A model generated the notes under the pieces. The model ran no database searches. It was given only the letters and a program-made list of their open reading frames with translations, and was not told the origin of the DNA. A program made the position numbers and the translations under genes. Below, piece by piece: positions 1 through 10,909 of a stretch of 64,000 bases of DNA (position 1 is its first letter; the number at the start of each line of letters is the position of its first letter). Source of the stretch: Oidiodendron maius Zn (taxonomy: Eukaryota > Ascomycota > Leotiomycetes > Myxotrichaceae); NCBI GenBank assembly GCA_000827325.1, contig KN832873.1, positions 634,245-698,244 of the forward strand. The letters run 5' to 3'.

Positions 1-289
1 GCTCATACTTGGGCATAAAGAGAGGCTTATTGGTGGGTGGCGGTTAGTGGGGGCCATCGCTCCGGGGTGTCCGCTCGGCATAATTCTCTATGCAAGCTTA
101 TACACTGCTGGTGCTGCATATCCCTGCCCTTAGTAACCTCAAATATCCTCTCCCATTCCTTTCAAATATTTTCAAATTACCTTTAAAAACTTTCTTAGAT
201 GAGATTGTTTCGTAGCTGTTTCAGTATTCGTCCCGTTGTTCCTTATTTAAAGATTTTTGACGAAGCATCTAAGAAAGCTATCAATATCC

Positions 290-700
290 ATGGTTCTTTT
301 CATGGGCCATCGCACCGAAATCAATTGTCTAGAGGCCGTCCCCGTCCCGATGTCAAGAACATTATGAACGGACGGTGTCGAGGGGAGCAATATGCAAGCC
401 GTCCAATGTCAAAAGGAGCAGGGGATGCTGGAGATCTAGCTACTAGGAGCCGCCTGTGGACCACGGCCTCAATTCCTCATTCCCGTCCGTACGTAATCGC
501 TCCTGTTCTGCTTCATACGAAGTACTCTAGGGCCATATTTGGCACAGAGGCGTAGAGCGACGGGTTCGGGCCGGGGACGAGACTCACGTCCGTCATTGAA
601 AGCTCAGCCCACTCTCCTCCACATATGCGAAAGTACTCTCCCGGAGCTGGACGGTCGACCTCCTGCAAGGGGAGCATTAGGCTAGTGGGCCGCTCTTCGA
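290..700 (-). pseudogene. LaeA-like SAM methyltransferase relic
   Basis: Read on the minus strand, this stretch carries broken pieces of the same methyltransferase family as the genes at 2188-3687 and 9709-10909. A YVEESG block near 620-640 matches YVEENG of the copy at 10.7 kb. An exon beginning at about 437 with DLQH and ending in a motif I remnant (VLDIGTGT, near 330-355) lines up with the intact copy. The exon boundary around 'gatgctggagatct' is shared with 10543-10557. A single-base shift near 362 separates LAPLDTV from VLDIGTGT, a second shift follows the motif, and the YVEESG exon runs into a stop. Nothing after motif I is recognisable. An acidic, Ser/Gly-rich segment near 780-900 (minus) could be its former N terminus. 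I read it as a decayed paralogue at the cluster edge. Confidence 0.6.
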
Positions 701-740
701 CGACTCGTTCTAGACATGGAAACACACTCTGTTTCAAGGT

Positions 741-2187
741 CGAGGGCGAATCAGCATCCCAAAGTGAGGACTGAGAGCCAGGTCAGCTCTCGCTTCCGGC
801 CGAACCGGACTGCCCAGAACTTCAACTTAGTGCAGAACCAGCCTCCATGTCCGAGCCCGCATCGACCAGACCTGTGGAACCGCTCGAGGCGCCATCGCTC
901 GCCGGCTCTGCACCGTACTAAGTAGTTCCCTCCCGCCGGTTGGGCTTGCCGCAGAGCTGGATTCCCGTCATGGTTCCGTCCCTCTTGCGCTAGCGTGATC
1001 TCACGAGAATTGGGGTTTGTCACCAAGGCCATCCGTTCGCGGGTTGCAAGGGGTTCAGGACGCGGCTCTCAGATGGCAAAATGGGCCCTGACGGGGGAAC
1101 ACCCAAGGTTCAAGTGCAGCGCGACCATGATATTTTGGGCAGCACGCTTATTCCCATCCTTAGCGTGCCGCAGGAATTGTCCCCGGCCATCTTTTCCCGC
1201 TTCCCAGCAGCCAATTTTATACTGTGATATGTATGCCCTTTCCTCGACCCGGGCTTCATTTGGGAGTGTTTTGAGGCTGGAAAGGATGTCGAAATATTCG
1301 AGAAATGTCGGGTCTTGGGTGGCTATGGCCAACGGTAATGTCCCCTGTTCTTATCAGTCAAGATATAGAGGTAGAGGACAGGGCAAGCTCATGGATTGAA
1401 CACGAGCTTGCGGATAAGGCGCTGTCCTGAAACTGGGATCTGGCACGCTGGTCATGGTTTTCCTCTCTTGGTCTGGCGGTAGCGGCGGGTTCCCATCAAA
1501 TCCGATCTCGATAGCCTTCAGGCTTGTCCAGGCTCTACGTCCTCTGTTTTTAGATTCCTCCTGCAGCCCCGCGTCTCGTCTTGCCTCATTTCATCAATTA
1601 GTCTTAGGCTTTCCGTTGCTTGGCTCCAAATTCCCGTTATGCCAGGCACCGATTTCGGGGTATAACTCTTGGTCTCCTGATTCGGCCCGTAACATGACTG
1701 ATCCCCCACTCCATAAATGGCCCATGGCCATGTCAGGCGGGAAAGAACAGGGTCTCCAGAGAACATCCAAAGTCTCCTGTGAGATTAGCCGAATGTGGTC
1801 AAGAAAGGAGCAATCGGCGGACGCAGGTGATATGCGCCTCCGTAGTAGCATCCGTGTGCCGTCCCCAAACTTATCACACCGCCCAATGTGTCGTCGCCGT
1901 CTCACCCTGCGACCAATGGGTCTCATCTGGTTTGAGTGGAAGGTGCCGCGATTGGATCATCGACGCCCCTTCCCCCTGCTCTACGGCGAGCCATGGCCAG
2001 CAGCTTGGGTCGTGGCAGCAAATCATAATCCCGCGCATGCGTGTGAGATGCGGGGCCATGCTGGAGGCAATAAAGGATAAGCTGGACCCAGGAGCATGTC
2101 GCTGGAATTTCGTTTGTGAGCAGCACCCCGGATCTCTGTACACAAACGCATCGTGGGAACCACTCGACACGAGTCGACGACGTCGCA
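741..2187. other. No gene recognised
   Basis: Several overlapping open frames occur on both strands (for example 1454-2080 plus and 1923-2399 minus), but none shows a domain, a signal peptide or a convincing splice pattern. The promoter of the methyltransferase starting at 2188 should lie at the right end. Confidence 0.4.
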
Positions 2188-3687
2188 ATGGCTTCTGGGA
2201 AGGACAGTATCACTCCGGTATCATCGTGGCCCTTCTCTCTTTGCAGGTCGGCTGACGGGAGGCAAAGAGCAACCAGAGCGTGTCGTCCGAGAACTTCGAG
2301 ATGTAAGTGCGCAGGTCGAGCTGGCCACTGCCCATGCAGGGGGAGCGACCCAGAAGCTTGAGCCGCTGCTGACCTTCCGGGACAGTGCTGGTGATACAAT
2401 CTCGCTCGATTCCGCGATCACGCAATACCGACTTGAAAATGGCCGTCGCTATCATGCATACCGGGATGGGAATTATTGGTGAGATTGACACGATCGCGAA
2501 TGGCCTTCCGGTTGCAATTGACTGATTGATTGGTTAGGGCACCAAATGATGAAAAACAGAACGAGAGTCTTGACATTGAGTGAGAACCTCCGAGGAAATT
2601 CGAAGGCGTATGCTAAGATATCAACAGCCATAACACATACCTCCTTGCCCTCGGTGGCAAGCTACACCTAGCGCCTATCTCGAAGGATATTGAGAGAGCC
2701 TTCGATCTAGGGACGGGCACGGGAATTTGGGCGATTGATTTTGCGGACGAATTCCCCAATACAGCGGTGTTGGGGACGGATCTCTCCCCGATACAGCCAG
2801 CAGACGTCCCACCAAATTGCATATTCGAGGTTGACGATGCGACTGATGAATGGATTTACCCGCCTAATTATTTCGACTACGTTCATATCCGCAATCTATA
2901 TGGAAGCATTGACGACTGGCCAACCCTATATTCCCGTGCGTACAAGTGAGTTCTCCCTCGGCCTGAACAAGAATACATAGCCAACCGATTCTGCTTCGGC
3001 CAGTCATATGAAGCCGGGTGCATATATAGAGCAGTTTGAGTTATCAGTTGAGGTAAAGTCCGATGATGGCACTGTTACCGATGACGGCCCTCTGCGAAAG
3101 CTCAATGAGTTATGCGGGGTGAGTAAATATCTTCCTTGCACCTCTGCCATGGGTGTTATGTGTCAAAACACTGAGCCGCAATTGGAACTTGATTAACATG
3201 TAGTAGGTTTTCATAGATGCGGGGGAAATCACAGGTCGGACCTTTGAGGTTGCAGGCGCTATGAAATCGAATATCGAACAGGCTGGCTTTGTCAACATTG
3301 TAGAGAAAGTTTTCAAAGTACCCTTAGGAGGGTGGCCAGCCGACCCTAAGTTACGAGAGCTGGGCTTGTGGGCTTTACTAGGGTTTGATACTGGGCTAGA
3401 AGGTTATAATTTCGCAACATTGACGAGAGTTATGGATGTGAGTATTACGACCTTGGGTGCCATTGAAACTCGAATTCTTTACGCACTAGCTAACCGCCCA
3501 CTCAGTGGTCACCAACCGAAGTCTACGTGTTAATGTAAGCGGACTCTAATCCATCATCCCTCCTGATAAAAATCCCACTAATGTTTGCTCCAGGGCGGAA
3601 CTTCGTGCAGCAGTACGAGATCCGAAAATTCATTCCTACTATGAGATAAAAGTGGTTTACGGTCAAAAGCCATTGCCAACAGCATAA
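2188..3687 (+). CDS. LaeA-like class I SAM-dependent methyltransferase
   Basis: Predicted eight-exon gene: 2188-2217, 2315-2478, 2538-2579, 2628-2945, 3004-3118, 3207-3437, 3506-3534, 3594-3687, giving 340 aa. Seen: the family block YRLENGRRYHAYRDGNYW, then motif I AFDLGTGTGIWAIDFADEFP, then GTDLSPIQP, which together mark the LaeA/UMTA-type fungal methyltransferases. They bind SAM; the acceptor of most members is unknown, and LaeA itself is a nuclear regulator of secondary metabolism. The downstream introns are canonical and phase-consistent. The first exon is least certain: the upstream frame has no ATG before the conserved block, and an ATG at 2188 with a phase-0 intron 2218-2314 joins in frame. 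The stop lies 44 bp from the convergent P450 stop, so the two genes share terminator space. I infer either a tailoring enzyme or a cluster-linked regulator; the sequence cannot decide. Confidence 0.85.
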
Positions 3688-3731
3688 CTGGAGTTCATAC
3701 GATATCGAAATATTTTGCCCCTCCGCGAAGT

Positions 3732-5527
3732 TCAATTTTCTCCATCAGCAACAGTGCGTGGTTTTAGCTTCACCAAAAGCGGCCTCTTGTACGGCCCCAT
3801 GTAACCTTTCTGATTTGCCCATCCACGTGACGCGGGATCCAGTTCCATATCGAATTCCCAGAAAAGTCGCGTTAGGAACAGGGTAGAGGTCATGGAGGGA
3901 AGTCTGAAACTGTCTATTAAGAAAAGTCATTGCTGTTGGGGCTAGACTTACTCGCTAGCAATGCATTTCCTTGGCCCATAACTGAATGGCTGCAAGGCGT
4001 GTCGACGATCCCCAGCATACTGTACATTTTCTATATCAATCCATCGCTCTGGGCGAAATTCCTCAGGATATTTGAAGTTCGCTGCATTATGATAAGTAGC
4101 CCAATGACTTACGCCTACGACTGTATCTTGAGGGACGTAGTTCCCGCAGATATAGGCGCCACCCTTTGGAGTGAGACGGGTTAGAGTTCCCGGAACCGGA
4201 GGATATATTCTCATCGATTCATTCACACAGGCTTTCAGGTAGCTCATGCTGTTAATCAAGTCCAAGTTCAAGTCTCGTATATTTGTAACCGCGCCTCTGA
4301 TCTCCTCGGTAAGTTTCGAAAGCACCTGTGGGTTGGAGAGGATGTAATAAATGGCGCCACATAACAAGGTAGTAGAGGTTTCGGTACCCGCATTAATGAA
4401 TATCGTGGCGTTGTTGATAAGTTGCACTTTACTTGCTTTGTCTTCTTTTTGGTACCTGTTCATGTAGGATACTTCTGTCATGTTAGGAAAAAGCATATCA
4501 TTTGCATAGTTAGAGATTTTGTACCGAGGTCAGTGGCACTTCCGCCCTGTTCCACCCGCTCCAAGACCAACGGCCCAACCTTACCAAGATGCAACAGCCC
4601 CTTAGCAACGAGTAGCCTCTGAGCTGTCTCTAGAGGGTACGAGATGACCCTTGGCAGGCGTCGGGCTGTGACCGGAATATATATCCACTTCATCGCTTGG
4701 TCGAGAAGGTCCAAGGTAGAGTGAGGCTTGCCGTGAGGATTGATGGCTCCAAGGTCTCGATCAACAGTCAATTTGCAGCTGAGGTCAAGTAAAGCATTGC
4801 CAAATAGTGGGATCATATCGACCACATCTTTGGTTTTGACCTGCGTCGTAAGCTCTCCGATGGCATGGTCGATATAGGAGCTTAAGATGTCTTCTTTTGT
4901 CAACAATGATCTTCTAGTGAAGGCAAGAGCAAGAGCTCTCTTTTGGGGAGTATAGTCGTTGCCTTCTGCGTCAATCTATTTATTGGCAGCCGTGAATTAC
5001 TGCACAGTCCTTCAAAGGTATGCTGTGACCGACTTACCAGTGTCTCAGCGCCCTCGAGTACAGGGCCATACAGAATAGGGTCCTTCGGGAAAAGCGATCC
5101 ACTAACAGAGGGTGTAGACTTTCCATCACGCTGAATATTTCGTCCTTTTCATGTGTTGAATAAGCAATCGATGTTCCGCGGTAAGGACCACCAACCATAG
5201 ATTGAGGACCAGGCTTCGGCACTGTTATATGATAGCTCATTTGGAGCAATACGTACGGCTTCGCCATAAATGTCATGCAGACGTTTTACCTCATGGTAGA
5301 GATTGCCCCGAGCGAGTTGGAAGCAGTACCAAAACCGAGATACTTTGCAGTACCACGGACCTGGGAATGGCTGGAGAGGGTGGAAGAGGAGATTGTAAAC
5401 TGTGCGAAGGAAAACAAGGCCACACTATAGTTACGTCAGCAGGTAAATTGTAAGGTAGGAAGGCATTATCTATTACCACGGCCCAAAAAAGCCAAACAAT
5501 GTTGAGAGATTCGGTGGAAAGCATCAT
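3732..5527 (-). CDS. Cytochrome P450 monooxygenase
   Basis: Six exons on the minus strand: 5477-5527, 5192-5424, 5038-5101, 4525-4975, 3952-4474, 3732-3903, giving 497 aa. Seen: an N-terminal hydrophobic anchor, a proline hinge (FHPLQPFPGPW), the segment LHDIYGEAVRIAPNELSY typical of fungal P450s, FPKDPILYGP, the I-helix AGTETSTT, the ExxR motif (NESMR), FRPERW, and the heme loop FSYGPRKC with the Cys ligand. The C-terminal LFWEFDMELDP and a Pro-Leu-containing tail are normal for the family. The donor of the second intron (gtggtc, just below 5192) is weak, so that joint is less sure. After the heme Cys the usual IG is IA and the next helix is unusual. It is ER-anchored by family and most likely oxidises the terpene made by the divergently transcribed synthase at 6465. 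Confidence 0.88.
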
Positions 5528-6464
5528 GAAGTTCTTGCACACTACTAATTCAAACTTTTAGGATGAGCACCTTCAGACAGAGGATTTCGGCAGTTAATTA
5601 GCCCCGGGCCACCCGAACTGAAGAAGTGTTCAGCGAGTGAGCAGGTTTTCAATGAACCAGCGGTGTCAATCTTGCAGAGGATGAAATGTGTTGGCAGCTG
5701 ACCATTGGAAGTGGGGAATGGATATTGCTATAGTTATATGCGCGGTCCTTTCGGCGACGAGGCTACATTCCAAATACTCATCAGCAGCCTACGATTTCTT
5801 CACGACGGCGGGGCGATTCCTAGGGTAACATATAAAGTGGAGGCCTGGGGCATCTGGTAGTGGGAATGGCCTCTCCCAAATTTGTGGTCCCGTTTATCTT
5901 CGGGAGTGTACTGTATGGTCCCACGTGTATGCTGTACTTCCTAATGCAAGTATTACCGGATGTTGGGCTCCATCAATGGGCCGAACCGGAGAAGTGGGCC
6001 TCCGAAAGGCCTAAGATGGTCGTTCGCAGACACATCCGCAAAAGTAGCGTGCTCGTAGACTAACGTGCTATAGAACGAGTTAACATGGTATAACTCCGAA
6101 ACGTCAGAAAGGCGATTGGTTGTATCACGTTGACTGTAGTACAAACATGGACGACTGCGTCGTGTAACCCCGCCTTACCAACCAAAGAGTTATGGATGGA
6201 CGGACGACAACGCAGCATTCTGGCTTAGCTGCATACAATCTATGCGCGACAATGCTTCTGCACCCTGGTCGCATCAGTTTCTTGGTAGCGAGCTCCATGA
6301 TACCGCGGAGACAATGTGCAGGCAACTGCGGCTCCCAAAGGCTCGGGAAACTGGCCGGCTGTGGCGGATTATTTATCTATTATTTCATGGCCTCTACAAA
6401 CCCACACAGATGTGGAAATAGATATTCGGATCCTGATATTCTTTACTGACCCAAAACCGCTTCA
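5528..6464. promoter_or_regulatory. Divergent intergenic region between P450 and terpene synthase
   Basis: This 937-bp stretch separates the 5' ends of the P450 (minus) and the terpene synthase (plus), so it should hold both promoters. I see no TATA box or palindromic factor site I would commit to. The small open frames in it (such as 5860-6063) show no coding features. Confidence 0.5.
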
Positions 6465-9058
6465 ATGGATGCAGTAGACTATCGCCATTCGACGGAATTC
6501 CCGTCCGAAGTTTGGGAGACTTGCAAAAGCCCCACACAATTCCGGCCCCGCCTCAGCAAGTATGGTTCCATTGCCGACGAAGCGTGTTGGGATGTTCGTG
6601 ATGAAATGGCAGCAGCAGGAGGGAGCGAATCAATAATCCGGGGTGTTGGTTGCGTAAATTTGGTTTCTGGGAATGCTATGGCAATTTGGTTTCCAGAATC
6701 ATTGCCAGAAAGACTCTACATTGCTTCCTACATGATCGAATTTGCATTCATGCACGATGGCAAGCACTCAATTAAATATAGAATTTTCAATTTATTCTAA
6801 GACCTTACAGATCTTCTGGATACTTCCAAGACGTCAGAAGAGGCAAGCAGCCATTCCCAAAAATGCTCGGCATGCAGCTAATATCAGGTAGTTCGATGAG
6901 AGCAGTCAAGCTTTGCTTGAATCTCTCGAGTCCACTGCCCAGGACAATAAAGATAGCCAAGAGCGCCTTATAATGAAGTCCATCCAAGCGCGTTTCTCCG
7001 TCGAAGCTTTGGAAATGGATGAGGCCATCGGTACATGGCTCCTTCAAGTATGGAAAAAGCAGTTCAGCATCAAATCAGAAGAGAGAGAGAGAGAATTCAA
7101 CACACTCGAGCAATATTTGACTTTCCGTTATGTTGAGGCTGGTGCAGAGTAGCTTATCTCGTAGCCGTTTGGCAGGCACACCTATAGGCTAATTCCTTCT
7201 CGCAGGATATTCCTAGTACTGCTCCGATTTGTCTCTGACACTACCGTAACTCGAGAAGAAGTGGAGAGCGTGCAACACCTCTCGGACTTGCTCTTTTGTG
7301 CGCAGACCCTAGGGCATGACTATGCGTCTTGGCAGAAGGAGATCGATGCTTACAATATTGGAATATCTAACTCTTTAGTCAATGCCGTTTCACTTCTCAT
7401 GAAGCTTCGTGATATTGACGAAGAATCCGCAAAGAAACTTGTATGGGACGGGGCGTTCGAATACGAACAGCGATATTGCGAGGCGAGAGACCACTTCATC
7501 AAGGAGAACTCTCCTAGGCCGGAAATTCTCCGCTGGCTCAGACTCCTTGAACTCTCTACGGGAGGAAATGCATTGTGGGGTGCTACATCCGCCCGCTATC
7601 ACAAGTCTGCCCCAAAACCCGTTCGAATTCAGAAGACGAATGGGATCGTGGTCGACGGAACTGCCACCGATCATCCGGAGCATAAATTCCCAGAGTGCAG
7701 ACATTCAAAAGCTATGAATGGAACCATGACTAATGGGAGCGAAAAGCTAACAGTGGCAAACGGTACCGTGGTAAACCGCAAAGCTACATATGCACGTGGA
7801 GCTGAAGATGATGGGGCGCCAAAATCCAAGAGGACCAAAGTCAATGGCAGATCAACTGAAAATGAACATGGCAACATTGCAAAAAAGGACAGGCACTACA
7901 TTCAGGATATGGCAAGTACACGATGAGCCCAAAGCAATGCGCACACTCTGACTGTGGTAGGTTGCACTCGAACCGTACACTTACATCTCGTCACTCCCAG
8001 CCAAGGGAGCTCGAGATCAATTGATCGATGCCCTGAACAACTGGTATCATGTTCCGGATACCTCAGTCTCTATCATACACCAAGTCGTTGCAATTCTGCA
8101 CAATGTCTCTCTAATGTAAGTGCAAGTCCACCTAAATTACGATGCGAAATAGTACTAACCGCAATCCACCAACTAGGCTCGATGATATTCAAGATAACTC
8201 GCCTATGAGACGAGGCTTCCCGTCGACGCATAGCGTGTTTGGTGTGGGCCAGACTATTAATGCCGCGACATATATGTATACAAAAGGATTAGAGATTGCA
8301 ACAGCACTTTCTCCAGAAGCTGTTGTTGCTCTGTTCGGTAAGTATGTAACTGCATGAGAAATCTGACACTGATTAAAATTAGAGGAGCTGAAACAACTTC
8401 ATATTGGCCAAGCTCATGACTTACACGAGACATATCACTGCCAATCCCCATCTGTTCCGGATTACTTTAAGCGCATTGAGCAGAGTGAGTGCTGGCTCAA
8501 TCTATTGCACGTTGTAAGAAACTAATTTATCATGGAGAAACTGGAGGACTATTTCGAATGGTGTCGAAAATGATGCAGCGTGAAGCAAGTACAAATAGAA
8601 ATGTTAACATTGATACACTCATGAATCTCCTAGGCCGATATTACCAAATCCGGGATGATTATCAAGACATTACTGGAACAGTTCGTTCTCTCCCTCTTCT
8701 AATATACAATTCGTTACTCACATTTTCTCTCAAGTCGGTAGGAAAGTCTGCAAGCTACAACGACTTGGACCAAGGGACCTTCACATTACCCATTATCCAT
8801 GCATTGGAATTCCAAGATGATAGGGGCATCACGGAACTCCGGAGCATTTTCCAGTCAGGAAAGCAGACAAATGGTTTATCTTCAGATCTCAAGAGGCTGG
8901 TGATAAAGAGATTAGAAGAGACGGGGAGTTTGGAGTATACGAAGGGGATGCTTGACGGATTACATGAGGAGTTGAAGCAAGAGATAGATGCCGTGGAGAA
9001 AAGAATGGGTTCGAAGAACTGGATTTTGAGATTGATGATGCTTCGTCTGAAGGTGTGA
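6465..9058 (+). CDS. Bifunctional (chimeric) prenyltransferase-terpene synthase
   Basis: Nine exons: 6465-6759, 6802-6842, 6892-7148, 7206-7911, 7961-8115, 8177-8337, 8383-8484, 8538-8680, 8735-9058; 727 aa, the usual size for fungal diterpene/sesterterpene chimeras such as fusicoccadiene and ophiobolin synthases. The N-terminal class I cyclase domain (about 1-335) has the Asp-rich motif DDLTD (98-102, formed across intron 1), the NSE-type motif HDYASWQKE (235-243; the first metal-binding Asn is His) and the RY pair (328-329). A charged linker follows. The C-terminal prenyltransferase (about 430-727) has the first Asp-rich motif DDIQD (487-491), KTGGLFRM, and the second motif DDYQD (612-616). 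By family, the C-terminal domain builds GGPP or GFPP from IPP and DMAPP and the N-terminal domain cyclises it. Introns 1, 2 and 4 appear to have GC donors. The last intron (8681-8734) is a multiple of three without a stop, so it could be retained. Product carbon number is not predictable here. Confidence 0.93.
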
Positions 9059-9708
9059 GGATAAGACGAGAATTGATACCTGCTCTTGTCCGCGAATAGG
9101 CTGCACCAAAGGACGAAACAAGAGCAGGCAGATTGTCATACCTTTTTAGATTACATTCTACTGTCTTTTTCAGCGATAATGAGCGTAATTATGGCTTACT
9201 TGATCTCTCTAATCCATGTATCACGGTCGCAATCTTTTATTCTTGTTCGCCTTCTGCACCCGATATTACTTTCATGAACAGCAGAATATTTAATTTCGTA
9301 GGTATAATTTATATCTAGATTATTTTCATATACTTCTCTTTGCTGTGACTGCATGGCTTTGGTACGCTAATCACAGAACGCTAAATTTTTCGTAATCGAG
9401 CAGGAGGGATACAGTCCACTCGTCTTAAACAAACAATTTTCCACACCTATCTTCGATTCTTTTCATACCGTCTACCTACTTCCTTTTGTTCAAGTTAAAT
9501 TGTCCAATGCCTAAACTCGAATCTTTCAGCCGCTCAAGTGTGCCACAGGCAGGCTGATAGGCCACTCATGTGTCTATACCTCTGCAGTCTCTGGCCAAGG
9601 ACATCATGTGTCAGCTTCGTTCTCGGGGGTTGGTTCGGGCTTGCGGCCGTGGAATACCACACTGAGGGCATCATTAGATATTTTTGGGTTGGATGGCTTG
9701 GCCGTGAC
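9059..9708. other. Terpene synthase/methyltransferase convergent spacer
   Basis: AT-rich spacer between two convergent genes. Short open frames at 9086-9318 have no recognisable features. It presumably holds both 3' untranslated regions. Confidence 0.4.
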
Positions 9709-10909
9709 TTACACGTCTATATAAGAATGTACCAGACGATTCTTCAAGTCGTCCCGAACTCCCGCTAGCAGCACTTCAACTTGCTCCCGCGACCAATCCA
9801 GCCCCCGTGTCAGCAGTGCCATGCTCATGGCCTCCACCCCGGACAACAGGTTCTGTTGTGCCCAAGTTCCTATTAACTTCTGCTTCTTGTCCCGCGGCCA
9901 TGTGTTGAGCGGCCAGTAGAAGTGTTTCTCGACAACGTCGACAAATCCGGCATCTTGCATCCACTGCCCATAGTGGCGCGAGTTCGTCAATGGGCGTCCA
10001 AGACGCTCTGCTGCTAGGCATACATCCGCCGCCCACTGGGCCAGCGGGCGGTTATCCATGGATTTGTCTATACAGGCAATGGGCATCTGCGGATCCTGCA
10101 TCTCCAGAACGCCGCCCGGGTTTAGTGCATTGTAGGCTTCAGTAATAATCTGAGCGGGATCACGGAAGCAGTAGAGAAGGTCCCGGCCGTGGATATAGTC
10201 GAACTTATGGCGGTATGTCCAGGGTTCCTCAGCATCGCACACCTCAAAACTACAGTTTGGGGGCACGCTAGACGCGGGTTAGCTCAAGACATGTACGGTG
10301 GGAGGAGTTTGGCCTCACAAATCTGGCTGGATCGGGCTGAGGTCGGATCCTATCACATTTGCCATGGGATAGGCTTGTGCTGGAGAACTCATGATTAGCT
10401 TTAGTGCCAAGAATTCGGATGCTGGAAACTACAGACCGAATTCAACTGCCCAAAGACCGGTCCCCGTCCCTATATCGAGAGCATTGTGTACCGTTTGCGG
10501 AATTGGAGCAAGGTGCAAACTATCGAATGATAACAAGAAGAGGTGATGCTGGAGATCTAACAGCGAGATGAGTTTGTGGAAGGCGGCATGTCATCCCTGG
10601 TCATACCTAAGCGTTCCTGTTCCTTTTGATCGTTCGGTAGCATATATTCTGGCGGCCATGTCAGCAAAGCAGGGCTTCTACATGCAAGTAGCCGCAGCGT
10701 AAGGTTTGAGCCATTACTAACTTCCTCTGTTGAAAGCGTGATAAGTCCTCCCATTCTCCTCTACATAGTTGCACAGGCTCTCTCGGAGCGAAACAGTGGA
10801 GCTCCTAGAGGAGGAGCGCAGATTAGTTGTGCTTCCTCATAGCGCTTCCTCTGGACAGAACTCACCCGGTTTCTAATCCTACGGCCGAATCGGCATCGCT
10901 ACTCGAGGA
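9709..10909 (-). CDS. LaeA-like class I SAM-dependent methyltransferase (second copy)
   Basis: Minus-strand exons: 10866-10909, 10722-10804, 10607-10648, 10437-10556, 10319-10373, 9709-10267, together 301 codons with the stop, plus an unresolved first exon. Seen in order: an acidic segment (DADSAVGLETG), YVEENGRTYHAFNRGKY, LPNDQKEQERLDLQHHL, motif I ALDIGTGTGLWAVEF, VIGSDLSPIQPDF, VPPNCSFEVCDAEEPWTY, and a C-terminal segment with the ALNPGGVLEMQD strand. Splice sites are canonical and phases agree, so the body is intact even though it looks broken in single frames. The start is unclear: an ATG near 10960 leads to a stop unless an improbably short intron is removed. The family role (SAM binding, LaeA-type) is as for the copy at 2188. 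It closes the terpene cluster on the right and converges with the synthase. Confidence 0.8.

Noticed and set aside
2153-2187. Upstream extension of the first methyltransferase to 2153
   Set aside because: The frame there begins with GTG, has no ATG, and the residues are unlike the family. An ATG at 2188 with a phase-0 intron fits better.
1454-2399. Overlapping 158-208 codon frames on both strands
   Set aside because: They overlap one another in several frames, with no domain or splice pattern. They are probably chance frames in GC-balanced spacer.
6740-6800. A mutated cyclase Asp-rich motif (HDGK) that would inactivate the terpene synthase
   Set aside because: The frame stops soon after. 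Removing a GC-AG intron at 6760-6801 restores DDLTD and matches the later frame, so an intron is the better reading.
9709-10909. Second methyltransferase as a truncated pseudogene
   Set aside because: It first looked cut at motif I, but canonical introns reconnect all upstream family blocks in phase. Only the first exon is unresolved.
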